Shown here piece by piece: positions 6,527 through 16,168 of a stretch of 64,000 nucleotides of DNA (positions within the stretch are counted from its first letter, which is position 1; every line of letters starts with the position of its first letter). Below the pieces are notes generated by a model, which did no database searches, was not told where the DNA came from, and saw nothing but the letters and a program-made list of their open reading frames with translations. The stretch covers positions 2,170,001 through 2,234,000 of the forward strand of contig NZ_CP107575.1 in the NCBI RefSeq assembly GCF_025854375.1, in the 5' to 3' direction. Both the position numbers and the translations under genes were made by a program. This DNA is from Glutamicibacter sp. JL.03c (GTDB lineage Bacteria; Actinomycetota; Actinomycetes; Actinomycetales; Micrococcaceae).

Positions 6527-8431
6527 ATGCCCCACGAATCCAAACATGTCTCGAAGCATGCGTTAGGCGTAGTAGCAGGCGCGGCCATCCCAGCCGCGGT
6601 CATTGGTAGCCTCGCGTTGGCACCAGCTGCGCAGGCAGCCCCCGTATCCTTCCCCAAAACCTCAGGCAGCCTGGCCAAGGCCGTCACCCCGGAATCAATC
6701 AAGGTCGCCGAAGACCAGATCAAGGCGCACTTGATCGCGTCCCGCATATCAACACTCGGCCTTCCAGCAAAGCGCGATGTCAAGGAAATCAAGATCCCTG
6801 CAGGTGCTACCCTGTCGAGTATCGCCGTCGAATACCACACTTCTGTAGCGGAGCTGAAGAAACTTAACGGTCTGAAGAGCGATGTGATCATTGCCGGCAA
6901 GACACTCAAGGTCTCGGGCAAGTCATCAAGCTCGAAGTCCGATAAGGACGGCTCGACGAAACACAGTTCAGCAGGGACCAAGACTTATACGGTTAAAAAC
7001 GGCGATACGCTCAGCGCTATCGCGGGCAAGCACAATATGAGCCTGTCGTCGCTATTGAGCAAGAACGACATCTCGGCAAGCAAGGTCATTTACCCTGGCG
7101 ACAAGCTCAAGGTCAACGGCTCCAGCTCCGACAGCCACGATTCCGGATCGAAGTCGACGAGCAAGGGCTCTTCGTCGGGATCCGCCACCTACACGGTCAA
7201 GTCCGGCGATACCCTGGGCAGCATCGCGGTCAAGCACAATATGAGTCTGTCCTCGCTGCTGAGCAAGAACAATATCTCCGCCAGCAAGGTCATCTTCCCT
7301 GGTGACAAGCTCAAGATCAACGGTTCGGCCAAGAGCAACGACTCCAAGTCCTCGGACAAGAAGTCGTCCTCGTCGAGCACCTCCAGCTACACCGTCAAGT
7401 CGGGCGACACACTCAGCGGCATTGCGGCCAAGCACGACATGAGCCTCTCGGAGCTTCTCAAGGTCAACAACATTTCCTCGAGCAAGCGCATCTACCCAGG
7501 TGACAAGATCAAGGTCTCCGGCGGTTCCTCATCCTCGAAGTCCCAGACCCCGAGCAAGCCGAAGGCCAAGACCTCGACCTACACCGTCAAGTCGGGCGAT
7601 ACCCTTGGCGGTATCGCAGCCAAGCACGGCATGAGCCTCTCGGAGCTTCTCAAGGTCAACAACATTTCCTCGAGCAAGCGCATCTACCCAGGTGACAAGA
7701 TCAAGATCTCCGGCGGTTCCTCATCCTCGAAGTCCCAGACCCCGAGCAAGCCGAAGGCCAAGACCTCGACCTACACCGTCAAGTCGGGCGATACCCTTGG
7801 CGGTATCGCAGCCAAGCATGACATGTCGTTGAAGGCACTGTTGGATCTCAATCCTGAATTCAGTGCCAGCACCCCACTGAAGATTGGCGCTAAGCTCAAG
7901 GTTTCGGGGTCTTCGGTTGCCCCTACCGGCGATGTCAAGCAGGACAAGATCGGCAACACCTTCGAGGGTCGCACCTATGCGGATCACGTTGTTCGAGATG
8001 CCAACGCAAACAAGAACTACCTGGACTCGATCGACGTCCCAGGCCGTTCCGAAATGCAGGCGCTCGTTCGCTCTACAGCACAGAGCATGGGCGTAGACCC
8101 AGCATTGGCTATGGCCCATGCGTATCAGGAGTCCGGCTTCAACATGCGTGCGGTCTCCCCTGCCAACGCCGTAGGGGTCATGCAGGTCCTCCCAAGCACA
8201 AGTGACTGGATCGCTTCCCGTATCGGCCAGGACCTCAATGTCCTGAACCCGCGGGATAACGTCGTCGCTGGCGTGGCAGTCATCGCCTACAACTTGGACA
8301 ACACCGATGATCTGGACACCGCTATTGCGGCGTACTACCAGGGTCTGGCTGGCGTCAACAAGTACGGCATGTACGAAGACACCAAGCGCTATGTGGCCAG
8401 CATCAAGGCGCACATGAAGAACTACCGCTAA
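6527..8431 (+). CDS. Secreted lytic transglycosylase with six LysM domains
   Basis: Predicted exported peptidoglycan hydrolase. The start at 6527 gives a signal peptide (HALGVVAGAAIPAAVIGSLALA, cleavage after AQA at about residue 37); a longer frame from 6488 lacks this arrangement. Six LysM modules follow at about residues 88-131 (divergent), 152-196, 220-264, 286-330, 350-394 and 414-458, joined by Ser/Lys/Gly-rich linkers. The C-terminal region (about 508-634) is an SLT lysozyme-like domain with the catalytic Glu in AYQESGFN, then GVMQVLPSTSDW and YYQGLAGVNKYG. LysM binds GlcNAc-containing glycan and the SLT domain cleaves it to 1,6-anhydro products, as known for these families. Modules 4 to 6 arose by a near-exact DNA duplication (7439-7821). 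Confidence 0.94.
   Translation: MPHESKHVSKHALGVVAGAAIPAAVIGSLALAPAAQAAPVSFPKTSGSLAKAVTPESIKVAEDQIKAHLIASRISTLGLPAKRDVKEIKIPAGATLSSIAVEYHTSVAELKKLNGLKSDVIIAGKTLKVSGKSSSSKSDKDGSTKHSSAGTKTYTVKNGDTLSAIAGKHNMSLSSLLSKNDISASKVIYPGDKLKVNGSSSDSHDSGSKSTSKGSSSGSATYTVKSGDTLGSIAVKHNMSLSSLLSKNNISASKVIFPGDKLKINGSAKSNDSKSSDKKSSSSSTSSYTVKSGDTLSGIAAKHDMSLSELLKVNNISSSKRIYPGDKIKVSGGSSSSKSQTPSKPKAKTSTYTVKSGDTLGGIAAKHGMSLSELLKVNNISSSKRIYPGDKIKISGGSSSSKSQTPSKPKAKTSTYTVKSGDTLGGIAAKHDMSLKALLDLNPEFSASTPLKIGAKLKVSGSSVAPTGDVKQDKIGNTFEGRTYADHVVRDANANKNYLDSIDVPGRSEMQALVRSTAQSMGVDPALAMAHAYQESGFNMRAVSPANAVGVMQVLPSTSDWIASRIGQDLNVLNPRDNVVAGVAVIAYNLDNTDDLDTAIAAYYQGLAGVNKYGMYEDTKRYVASIKAHMKNYR
7439..7821 (+). repeat. 192-bp tandem duplication of a LysM-plus-linker unit
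   Basis: The block 7439-7629 recurs at 7631-7821 with an offset of exactly 192 bp (64 codons) and only a few substitutions, including synonymous positions. Each copy holds the C-terminal part of one LysM, a Ser/Lys/Pro linker and the N-terminal part of the next LysM. Near-identity at the DNA level points to a recent duplication or gene conversion. Confidence 0.9.
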
Positions 8432-8440
8432 AGCAAGTAC

Positions 8441-8481
8441 GCGAAGGCCGGTTCAGCATCTCATGCTGAACCGGCCTTCGC
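8441..8481. terminator. Strong palindromic terminator between convergent genes
   Basis: A 19-bp perfect stem (GCGAAGGCCGGTTCAGCAT and its complement) with a three-base loop, 9 bp after the transglycosylase stop and 23 bp from the convergent kinase stop. The following T-run is weak (CTGTATTT). Confidence 0.85.
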
Positions 8482-8504
8482 TGTATTTAGTATTGCTGAA
8501 TGAG

Positions 8505-9992
8505 TCAGGAGCTTCGGCGCTCTAGGTCCAGCGGCATGTCGATAACGACTCTCGTGCCGTCCTTTTCCCCCGCTTCCCAACGGATTTCTCCGGAAAGCTC
8601 GCTCGTGACCAGGGTCCGTACAATCTGAAGCCCCAAGCCTTCTCGGCGAGGCTCCTCAGGCAGTCCGTGACCGTCATCTTCGATGACCACACGCAGCCAA
8701 TCCGCCCGATCCGTTCCCAGATACCGCTCGGCCACCAGAGAGACTTCGCCATCGCGGTGCGCCAGACCATGCTCAACTGCATTGGTCACAAGCTCATTGA
8801 TCACTAGCGATAGCGGTGTCGCCAAATCGGCGTCAAGCATCCCGAATTCGCCTTCACGGCGGGTTGATACCCGCTGTTCCGGCGAAGCGATCTCAACGAT
8901 AAGCCTGAATTGGCGATCCATCAGATCATCAAATTTCACCGTCTCGTTCAGTCCCTTGGAAAGGAAATCGTGGACGGATGCGATGGTTGAGACGCGACGC
9001 ATGGCCTGCTCAAGACCCTGCTTGCCATCTTCGGACTGCATGCGACGCGACTGCATACGCAGCAGAGCCGCTACGGTCTGCAGGTTATTCTTGACCCGAT
9101 GATGGATCTCGCGGATGGTCGCATCCTTGGTGACGAGCTCTTTCTCTCGACGACGAAGCTCGGTGACGTCGCGGCACAAGACCAAGGCGCCCCAGCGTTT
9201 GGATTCGTTGCGCAGCGGTATGGCGCGCAGCGATAGAGTGACTCCGCGGTGTTCCACTTCAGTGCGCCATGGCATCTTCCCCTGGAGAACAAGTGGCAAA
9301 GTCTCGTCCACTACACGTCGATCACTGACCAACGCCATGGTCAGATCCGACAATGGCTGGCCTTGAAGCACGTCTGCGGCCCCGAGCCGACGGAATCCTG
9401 AGACCGCGTTGGGGCTGGCGAATTCAACGGCCCCGTCAACGCTCAGGCGGATGAAACCGTCACCCACGCGAGGCGCGCCCCGACGGGATCCGGTGGGGCT
9501 GGAGAACTCAGGCCATAAGCCTTGAGTGCCCATTTGGAGCAAATCATCGGCGCTCTGGCGATACACCAGTTCCAGATTTGACGGGGTGCGTGATTGGTTC
9601 GGATCGAAGTGCGAGGTGATCACGGCAACCGGACGATTCTGCCTGACCAGCGGAATGGCTTGGACAGTGGTCAAACCCATGATGATGTCGCTGCCGACCT
9701 GCTCGGCCGAGCGCTGGACCTGCAGCGACTCCCATGCACGATCGACCATGATGCGCAGATCCTTGCGGATTCGCTCGCCCACAAAATCGCTATGGAACGC
9801 AGTATGCGATGTGGAAGGGCGGACATGGGCTAGCGCGATATATGAGCCATCTCCGGTGGGGAACCAGAGCACAAGGTCGGAGAAGGCAAGGTCTGAGACC
9901 AACTGCCAGTCCCCCACCAGGAGATGGAGCCAGTCCTCATCACCGGGTGCTAGCGCAGCACGTTGACGTAGTTCTTCGGTGATGAGGGCCAT
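8505..9992 (-). CDS. pdtaS: PdtaS-like sensor histidine kinase (HWE/HisKA_2 type)
   Basis: Cytosolic two-component sensor kinase. The first 150 residues resemble the GAF-like N-terminal domain of PdtaS (LVGDWQLVSDLAFSDLVLWFP), and a PAS-like region follows at about 180-290. The phospho-acceptor motif is IREIHHRVKNNLQTVAALL (about residue 300), typical of HisKA_2. The ATPase domain has NELVTNAVEHGL (N box) and EDDGHGLP (G1). There are no transmembrane helices. PdtaS usually signals to PdtaR, an ANTAR RNA-binding antiterminator, which is not in this window. The gene starts 9 bp after the glutamate dehydrogenase stop codon, so the two are probably cotranscribed and translationally coupled. Confidence 0.93.
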   Translation of the reverse strand: MALITEELRQRAALAPGDEDWLHLLVGDWQLVSDLAFSDLVLWFPTGDGSYIALAHVRPSTSHTAFHSDFVGERIRKDLRIMVDRAWESLQVQRSAEQVGSDIIMGLTTVQAIPLVRQNRPVAVITSHFDPNQSRTPSNLELVYRQSADDLLQMGTQGLWPEFSSPTGSRRGAPRVGDGFIRLSVDGAVEFASPNAVSGFRRLGAADVLQGQPLSDLTMALVSDRRVVDETLPLVLQGKMPWRTEVEHRGVTLSLRAIPLRNESKRWGALVLCRDVTELRRREKELVTKDATIREIHHRVKNNLQTVAALLRMQSRRMQSEDGKQGLEQAMRRVSTIASVHDFLSKGLNETVKFDDLMDRQFRLIVEIASPEQRVSTRREGEFGMLDADLATPLSLVINELVTNAVEHGLAHRDGEVSLVAERYLGTDRADWLRVVIEDDGHGLPEEPRREGLGLQIVRTLVTSELSGEIRWEAGEKDGTRVVIDMPLDLERRSS

Positions 9993-10001
9993 TGGCGGTG
10001 T

Positions 10002-13000
10002 TTACCTTCGTACGATGGAACGCAGCAGGCGAAGCGCAACGGACAAGGAAGCCATGTCGTCGCGTTCAAGGCTATTGACTTCCTCAAACATAGTCTTCGC
10101 ACGATCTAGGTTAGCCGCGTTTGCCTCTTCCCAGGCAGCAACACGCTCTGCCGGATCCTCAATATCGCCATGGGCATCCAGGATATTCCCGGTCAGATCC
10201 ATAATGGTGGTGTACAGGTCATCACGCATTGCTGCGCGTGCCAGTGCCTGCCAGCGGTCTGAACGTGGCAACTTGGTGATCCGGTTCAGCAGGCTGTCCA
10301 CGCCGAACAGATCGTAGAGAACGTAGTACGTCTCAGCAACCTTGGCTGGTGCAATCGAGGTGCGGTGCACGTATTCGGCGATATCCAGCAAAGCGTAGGA
10401 CTCGAATTGCGTAGCCCACATGCTGGCCCGCAGCTCTGGAATGCCGAAGCCCAAGGCCTCATCACGCCATTCGTTGAAGCGTTCCAGGTCGTTGCCACGC
10501 AGGATGGAAGGCAAGGCCTGACGCAGCTCGGTGACCGTGTCCTGGAATCGTGTGATCGCCTCGGTGACCAGCAGTTCCTCGTCGACACGGTTAATGAACC
10601 AGCGTGTGGCGCGATCCAGCAAGCGTCGCATATCGTGATGCTGGCGGCCCCAATGCTTCAGGCTCGTACCGGCAGGCTGGGCGTTGATCGCATCGAATTG
10701 GCGGTCGAAGCCATAGATCTCACGCAGCGCGCAGAAGACCTTGGCGATCTGCACCTCGCTGGCCCCGGTCTCCTCCATGGCGCGGAAGACGTAGGTAATG
10801 CCACCGACATTCACGATGTCGTTGGCAATCACCGTTGCGATGATTTCCTTGCGCAGCGGATGGCTCTCCAGTTGGTCGCCGAAACGTTCAACGAGCTTTT
10901 CCGGGAAGTAGCGGCGCAGAGTTTCAGCGAAGTAGGGATCCTCGGCCAGATCCGATTCAGCCAGCGCGTTGGCCAGCTGGATCTTGGAGTAGGCGGCCAG
11001 GACCGAAAGCTCCGGCGTGGTCATCGCCCCGCCCGATGACCGTCGCTCTTCCAGCTCAAGGGTGCTTGGCAGGAATTCGAGTTCGCGGTTCAGATCAGCG
11101 GCCGATTCAAGCCACTGCATCAACCGCTCGTAGGCTGGTGCCCACGTGAGCGCAGCGTGCTTTTCATTGAGAAGTAGCACGTTCTGCTCGAAGTTGGTTT
11201 TCAGAACGAGGTCGCCCACGTTGTCGGTCATCGACAGCAGGAAATCGGTTCGTTCATCAGGCGTGAGGTTGCCGGCCGCGATCTGGCGGTCCACGAAGAT
11301 CTTGATATTCACTTCGCGGTCCGAAGTATCCACGCCTGCCGAGTTGTCGATGGCGTCGGTGTTCAAAAGGACACCTTCTCGGGCAGCCTCGATACGACCC
11401 AGCTGGGTCATGCCGAGGTTGCCGCCCTCGCCCACGACCTTGGCGCGCAGGTCTTGTCCATCAATGCGAATCGCATCGTTGGCGCGGTCGCCGACCTGTC
11501 CGTGGGTTTCGCTGGAAGCCTTGACGTAGGTGCCGATACCGCCGTTGTAAAGCAGGTCTACCGGCGCCGACAAGATAGCCTTCAGCAATTCATTCGGGCT
11601 TAGCTTGAGCGTGCTTTCAGGCAGGCCGAGCACTTCACGAATCTGGGCGCTGATTGGGATCGACTTCAGGCTGCGCGAGTACACGCCGCCGCCAGCGGAG
11701 ATCAGTTCCTTGTTGTAGTCTGCCCAGCTGGAACGAGGCAAGTCATACAAGCGCTGGCGCTCGTCAAAGGCTACCTGTGCATCTGGATTCGGATCCAGGA
11801 AGATATCACGGTGGTCAAAGGCCGCGACGAGCTTGACCGTCGAAGTGCGGCGCAAGCCGTTGCCAAACACGTCGCCAGACATGTCGCCCACGCCCACGGC
11901 GGTGAACTCATCGCTCTGGGTATCAACCCCGAGCTGGAAGAAATGGCGTTTCACGGATTCCCACGCGCCCCGGGCCGTGATGCCCATGCCCTTGTGGTCA
12001 TAGCCCACTGAGCCGCCCGAAGCGAAGGCGTCGCCCAGCCAGTGGCCCTTTTCTGCGGACAGCGAGTTGGCAATATCGGAGAAGCTGGCAGTGCCCTTAT
12101 CGGCCGCGACGACCAGGTAGGAATCATCGCCATCACGACGGACGACGTTTTCCGGCGCAACGATGTGCTCTCCGGTGCCATCGGTGACCATGTTGTCCGT
12201 GAGCTGCAAGAGCGTGCGGATGAAGACCTTGTATGCTCCCTTTCCTTCCTCCATCCAAGCTGCGCGATCCTGCGCCGGATTCGGAAGCTGCTTGGCGTAG
12301 AAGCCGCCCTTGGCACCGGTAGGAACGATGACGGAGTTCTTGACCATCTGGGCCTTCACCAGGCCGAGGACCTCGGTGCGGAAGTCTTCACGACGGTCCG
12401 ACCAGCGCAAACCGCCGCGAGCCACTGCACCGAAACGGAAGTGCGTGCCTTCAACTCGTGGCGAGTAGACCCACAGTTCGTGCTTCGGTCGAGGGAACGG
12501 CGCGAAGTCGATTTCCTCCGGAGCAAGCTTGAAGGCCAGGGCCTGGTGCTCGGTGAAGTAGTTGGTGCGCTTGGTTGCCTCGATGACCTTGACGAATCGA
12601 CGCAGCAAAGTGTCAGCGTCCAAGGTTGGCACTGCTTCCAGTGCTTCGGTGATCTTCGACTTGGCTTCCTCGCGAGCAGCCTCGGAGGTTTCGGCCCTGA
12701 GCGCAGGATCAAAGGTAGCTTGGAACAGCTCCACGATGCTGTGGGTGACTGATGCGTTGCCGACCAAGGTGTTCGCAATGAACCCGGTGGAGTTCGGAAC
12801 GCCCAGCTGCAGCAAGTAATGCGCGTAGGCGCGAAGCATCGCTACCTGTTGCCACGACAGGCCTTCGCGAAGCACCAGAGCATTGAGGCTATCGGACTCG
12901 GCTTCATTGCGAACGACGGCACAGTAGGCTTCGGCCAGTTTGCCTTCGATCTGGCTGAATTCGATGTCCTGGTCGAACTTCAAACCCATGTCGTAGATGT

Positions 13001-14831
13001 AGCGCTGGCCGACGCCCTCGGGGTTCAGCTCGTAGGGGCGCTCGTCCACCACCTGAAGTCCCAGATCCTGGAGCACCGGCAAGATGCGTGAGAGCAACAG
13101 CGGCTGGGTCACGAAAATCTTCATGCGCTTGGAGACGGGCGAATCCTCGTCAACCGGTGTTGGGTCGTAGAAGGAAACGATTGGTCCGCTCTCGGCGGAC
13201 TCCCCCAAGCTGGAGAGCAGGTCGATGTCCTTGAGGGCATCTTCGATCTCGAACTGGACTTTGTAGGAGGCAGGGAAGGCTTCGGACCAGGCGTTCGACA
13301 GGGTATTGGCGTCGCCGAGTTCCAGGCTCGCTCGGGCGGTATCAACAATCGCGTCCGACCATGAGCGCACGGCCTTCGCGATTCGATCTTCCAGTCGGTT
13401 GCGGTCAACGACCGGAATCAGGCCGTGGCGCTGAAGACGCAGGCGGTAGAACAAACGTACCAGGGCGCCGGCGCCAAGCTGGGCTTCATATTCAATGGAT
13501 TCGGCATTGAAGCTGTCCGTGAGTTCCTTCTCAACGCGCAAGCGAACGGCCGTGGAGAAGCGATCGCGAGGCAAGAAGACCATGGCCGTGACGAAGCGCC
13601 CGTAGTCGTCGGTGCGGAGGAACACGGAGGTCCGTCGGCGCTCCTGCAAGCGCAGGATGCCAAGAGCGGTCTTGGTGAGATCTTCGACGGAGATCTGGAA
13701 CATCTCATCACGAGGGTAGCTTTCCAGAATCGTCGTGATGTCTTTGCCGGAGTGCGAGTTCGCGGCAAAGCCGGTGCTCTTCAAGACAGCTTGAACCTTT
13801 TCGCGGACCACCGGAACGGTCTTGACGCTCGAAGTATAGACGCTCGATGAGAACAGGCCAATGAAACGGCGTTCGCCATTCACTTCGCCGTTGGCATCGA
13901 AGCTCTTCACACCCACGTAGTCCAAGTACACGCCGCGGTGGACAGTCGAGCGGGCGTTCGCCTTGGTGATGATCAGCGCGCTCTTGTCGCGGGCGGTGAT
14001 GCGTCCGCGCTTGGTCAGGTGCTGCGGACCCTGGGATTCCAGGTCGCGCATGAGCCCCAAGCCGCTGCCGGAGCGCGCAACCAGGACGTCTTCGCCGTTG
14101 ACTGATTCCAGGTCGTATTCGCGGTAGCCGAGGAAGGTGAATTGGCCGTCGGCCATCCAGTCCAGCAATTCGGCGGCCTGCGGGAGCTCGACGATCTGTT
14201 CTGCATGCGCGGTCTGCGGCAGGGTCCGGGCAATATCCTTGGCACGATCCAACATGGCCGGCCAATCCTTGACTGCGATGCGCACATCGGCCAGCACGCT
14301 GTACAAGCGTTCAACAAATGCCTGCGCCTGCTCGTCGCTGAGCTCGCGCGCAAGTTCAACGGAAATCCAGGACTCGACGTGAGTTTCGGTTCCTGCAGAA
14401 ATGAGTGTGCTCAAGTCCGACAACGCGGCCGTGTCGCCGCTTGCAACGTGCTGCAGGCCGGCATGGCTGATCTTCACGATTTCGCCGGTATCGGACTTGC
14501 GCGAGACCACGAACGTCGGGTGGACGACCAACTGGATTGGCGAATTGAGCTGGACCAATGCTGCAGTGACGGAATCAACCAAGAAGGGCATGTCATCGGT
14601 GACAATGTGCACCACCGAGATTCCGTTGTTGCGCGTAATGGCGACGTTGGGGCTTTCCGCTTCGCGTTCGTAGCCGATTTCTAGGTGTGCTGCCACGCGA
14701 GAATCGAGTTCGTCTGGCCGGTAGGCTGCCACGTCCTCAGTCGCAATTTGGCTATAGTACTCGCTCACCAATTTTGGGGTGAGAGTCGCATCCATGAATG
14801 ATTCTGACATGCTGGATTCCGACGAGTTCAA
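10002..14831 (-). CDS. gdh: NAD-specific glutamate dehydrogenase, large (180-kDa class)
   Basis: Converts glutamate and NAD+ to 2-oxoglutarate, ammonium and NADH; the class is catabolic. The protein is about 1,609 residues, close to the 1,600-1,630 typical of actinobacterial members. Long N-terminal ACT-like regulatory regions precede the catalytic core, where KAQMVKNSVIVPTGAKGGF (about residue 830) and GVGDMSGDVFGNGL (nucleotide-binding domain) are visible. Start choice: the frame is open to 14894, but a TTG at 14831 has a strong GGAGGC seven bases upstream; an ATG at 14810 is the other candidate and would lose only seven residues. It lies 9 bp upstream of the pdtaS-like kinase. Confidence 0.95.
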   Translation of the reverse strand: MNSSESSMSESFMDATLTPKLVSEYYSQIATEDVAAYRPDELDSRVAAHLEIGYEREAESPNVAITRNNGISVVHIVTDDMPFLVDSVTAALVQLNSPIQLVVHPTFVVSRKSDTGEIVKISHAGLQHVASGDTAALSDLSTLISAGTETHVESWISVELARELSDEQAQAFVERLYSVLADVRIAVKDWPAMLDRAKDIARTLPQTAHAEQIVELPQAAELLDWMADGQFTFLGYREYDLESVNGEDVLVARSGSGLGLMRDLESQGPQHLTKRGRITARDKSALIITKANARSTVHRGVYLDYVGVKSFDANGEVNGERRFIGLFSSSVYTSSVKTVPVVREKVQAVLKSTGFAANSHSGKDITTILESYPRDEMFQISVEDLTKTALGILRLQERRRTSVFLRTDDYGRFVTAMVFLPRDRFSTAVRLRVEKELTDSFNAESIEYEAQLGAGALVRLFYRLRLQRHGLIPVVDRNRLEDRIAKAVRSWSDAIVDTARASLELGDANTLSNAWSEAFPASYKVQFEIEDALKDIDLLSSLGESAESGPIVSFYDPTPVDEDSPVSKRMKIFVTQPLLLSRILPVLQDLGLQVVDERPYELNPEGVGQRYIYDMGLKFDQDIEFSQIEGKLAEAYCAVVRNEAESDSLNALVLREGLSWQQVAMLRAYAHYLLQLGVPNSTGFIANTLVGNASVTHSIVELFQATFDPALRAETSEAAREEAKSKITEALEAVPTLDADTLLRRFVKVIEATKRTNYFTEHQALAFKLAPEEIDFAPFPRPKHELWVYSPRVEGTHFRFGAVARGGLRWSDRREDFRTEVLGLVKAQMVKNSVIVPTGAKGGFYAKQLPNPAQDRAAWMEEGKGAYKVFIRTLLQLTDNMVTDGTGEHIVAPENVVRRDGDDSYLVVAADKGTASFSDIANSLSAEKGHWLGDAFASGGSVGYDHKGMGITARGAWESVKRHFFQLGVDTQSDEFTAVGVGDMSGDVFGNGLRRTSTVKLVAAFDHRDIFLDPNPDAQVAFDERQRLYDLPRSSWADYNKELISAGGGVYSRSLKSIPISAQIREVLGLPESTLKLSPNELLKAILSAPVDLLYNGGIGTYVKASSETHGQVGDRANDAIRIDGQDLRAKVVGEGGNLGMTQLGRIEAAREGVLLNTDAIDNSAGVDTSDREVNIKIFVDRQIAAGNLTPDERTDFLLSMTDNVGDLVLKTNFEQNVLLLNEKHAALTWAPAYERLMQWLESAADLNRELEFLPSTLELEERRSSGGAMTTPELSVLAAYSKIQLANALAESDLAEDPYFAETLRRYFPEKLVERFGDQLESHPLRKEIIATVIANDIVNVGGITYVFRAMEETGASEVQIAKVFCALREIYGFDRQFDAINAQPAGTSLKHWGRQHHDMRRLLDRATRWFINRVDEELLVTEAITRFQDTVTELRQALPSILRGNDLERFNEWRDEALGFGIPELRASMWATQFESYALLDIAEYVHRTSIAPAKVAETYYVLYDLFGVDSLLNRITKLPRSDRWQALARAAMRDDLYTTIMDLTGNILDAHGDIEDPAERVAAWEEANAANLDRAKTMFEEVNSLERDDMASLSVALRLLRSIVRR

Positions 14832-14838
14832 CTGAACG

Positions 14839-14844
14839 CCTCCA
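14839..14844 (-). promoter_or_regulatory. Shine-Dalgarno that favours a TTG start for gdh
   Basis: GGAGGC on the minus strand, followed after seven bases by TTG at 14831. The next in-frame ATG (14810) is 28 bp away, too far for this site. Confidence 0.6.
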
Positions 14845-14920
14845 AGAACAAAGTTCGATGTACCCGCGCCGTTGCGGGTCACTAGTCTAATCAACCCTAC
14901 CCGTTTTTTGCGCCTTCAGT

Positions 14921-16168
14921 TCATGCAGACTGGCTAAATCGACGGCTAACCCGTTTCTTGGGTAAATCCGTGGATTTTATGCCGGCCAACGACTGGATTT
15001 CCGTACGCAATGAACTTTTAGGCGCTATCTCGAGTAAAGGGCTCCCTGCTAACACTGACGCACTGCATACCGGGCTGTCATTAGGCAGAAAGCCAACGAT
15101 GTCGTGCATTGGACCAAAGCGGTCCCACGCTTCAATGAGTCTGCGCTTCGGGCTCCGTCCGCTGCTGGAGGGGCTAACGCTGTTGAAGATGATTTTCGGG
15201 TGCAAACCGACCTGGGCTTCTTCCAACTCGTCGATGGCACGCAGTGCTCGCGGAATGCCGATACTGTCGGATTTGACCACCATGAAAATTTCGTCAGCGC
15301 ACCGCAACATCTCGACAGTCACGGCATTGCGCTGTGGCGCTTGGGTATCGAAGCTCAGTTGCTCATCCATCGCGATATGCGGAGCGACATCGAGGACGAC
15401 GAGATCATAGTGGTCGCGAAAGACCGTTGTGGCCCGACGCAGCGCAGACGCCCGCACCTCCGGCCAACGGCTGGACCGCGGGATGCCTGTTCCCACGCGG
15501 ATGGTTGCCTCACCCACTTGGACCAGCAAGCACGCGGCGTTGAGCCGGCCGATGTCAGTACTTCCTGAATCGACGATGCGGCATACTTGCGCAACCGAGG
15601 CCGATTCATCCATTAGACCCAATTGGATCGAAATCGATGCGGCATAGGTGTCGGCGTCCAATAGGACCACTGATTGGCCGGCAGCGGCTGCTTCCACGGC
15701 GAAGTTGAGGGCGATAGTGCTTCGTCCCGGTGACCCCGGGGCACTCCAGAAGCAAACAATCTTGCCTTGGTTTTTGGATTCTGTTGCTACAGGGTCATGG
15801 TTCTCGTTGGGTGACAGCGAATCAGGTTTTCGCAAAGAATGAACAGTCGCGGTGATTCGTTGCTCCAGGTCGGACATGGCGATATCTGCGGGGAGCTGAA
15901 GCACATCAGGCAGCGGGCTGATGTCTGCATAGCTGTCCAGCAAATAGACAACAGCGGTGCCCTGGCCAATGAGTTCATCAATCTGTTCCATGGGAGGCAC
16001 TTGCTCAGCATCGGCCACGAGCAGTACGTCGGCCACCGCCGTGAGGCTTGCCGCGACGGCTTCTGCGATATCAGAACAAACCCGGGTGACAATCAGTTCG
16101 CCCTGATAGCCCTCAATCTGGCGAACGATCGATTCTTGATCGCCTAAAACGATGACGGAGATGCTCAT
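14921..16168 (-). CDS. CpaE/TadZ-like MinD-ParA family ATPase with atypical P-loop
   Basis: N-terminal receiver-like domain (about residues 1-120, lacking an obvious phospho-acceptor pattern) followed by a SIMIBI ATPase fold, the layout of CpaE/TadZ proteins that position Tad pili. The P-loop reads SAPGSPGRSTIAL: both conserved lysines of the KGGxGKT motif are missing (Pro and Arg instead). The LLDADTY (A') and LVVLDVAP (Walker B) segments are kept. Length is 415 residues. Its ATG overlaps the TAA of the upstream SAF-domain gene by one base (TAATG), so the pair is coupled. No TadA, TadB, TadC or Flp pilin gene is nearby. Confidence 0.85.
   Translation of the reverse strand: MSISVIVLGDQESIVRQIEGYQGELIVTRVCSDIAEAVAASLTAVADVLLVADAEQVPPMEQIDELIGQGTAVVYLLDSYADISPLPDVLQLPADIAMSDLEQRITATVHSLRKPDSLSPNENHDPVATESKNQGKIVCFWSAPGSPGRSTIALNFAVEAAAAGQSVVLLDADTYAASISIQLGLMDESASVAQVCRIVDSGSTDIGRLNAACLLVQVGEATIRVGTGIPRSSRWPEVRASALRRATTVFRDHYDLVVLDVAPHIAMDEQLSFDTQAPQRNAVTVEMLRCADEIFMVVKSDSIGIPRALRAIDELEEAQVGLHPKIIFNSVSPSSSGRSPKRRLIEAWDRFGPMHDIVGFLPNDSPVCSASVLAGSPLLEIAPKSSLRTEIQSLAGIKSTDLPKKRVSRRFSQSA

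Noticed and set aside
7439-7821. CRISPR-like repeat
   Set aside because: The repeat is in frame, codes for LysM modules and has no spacer-repeat alternation.
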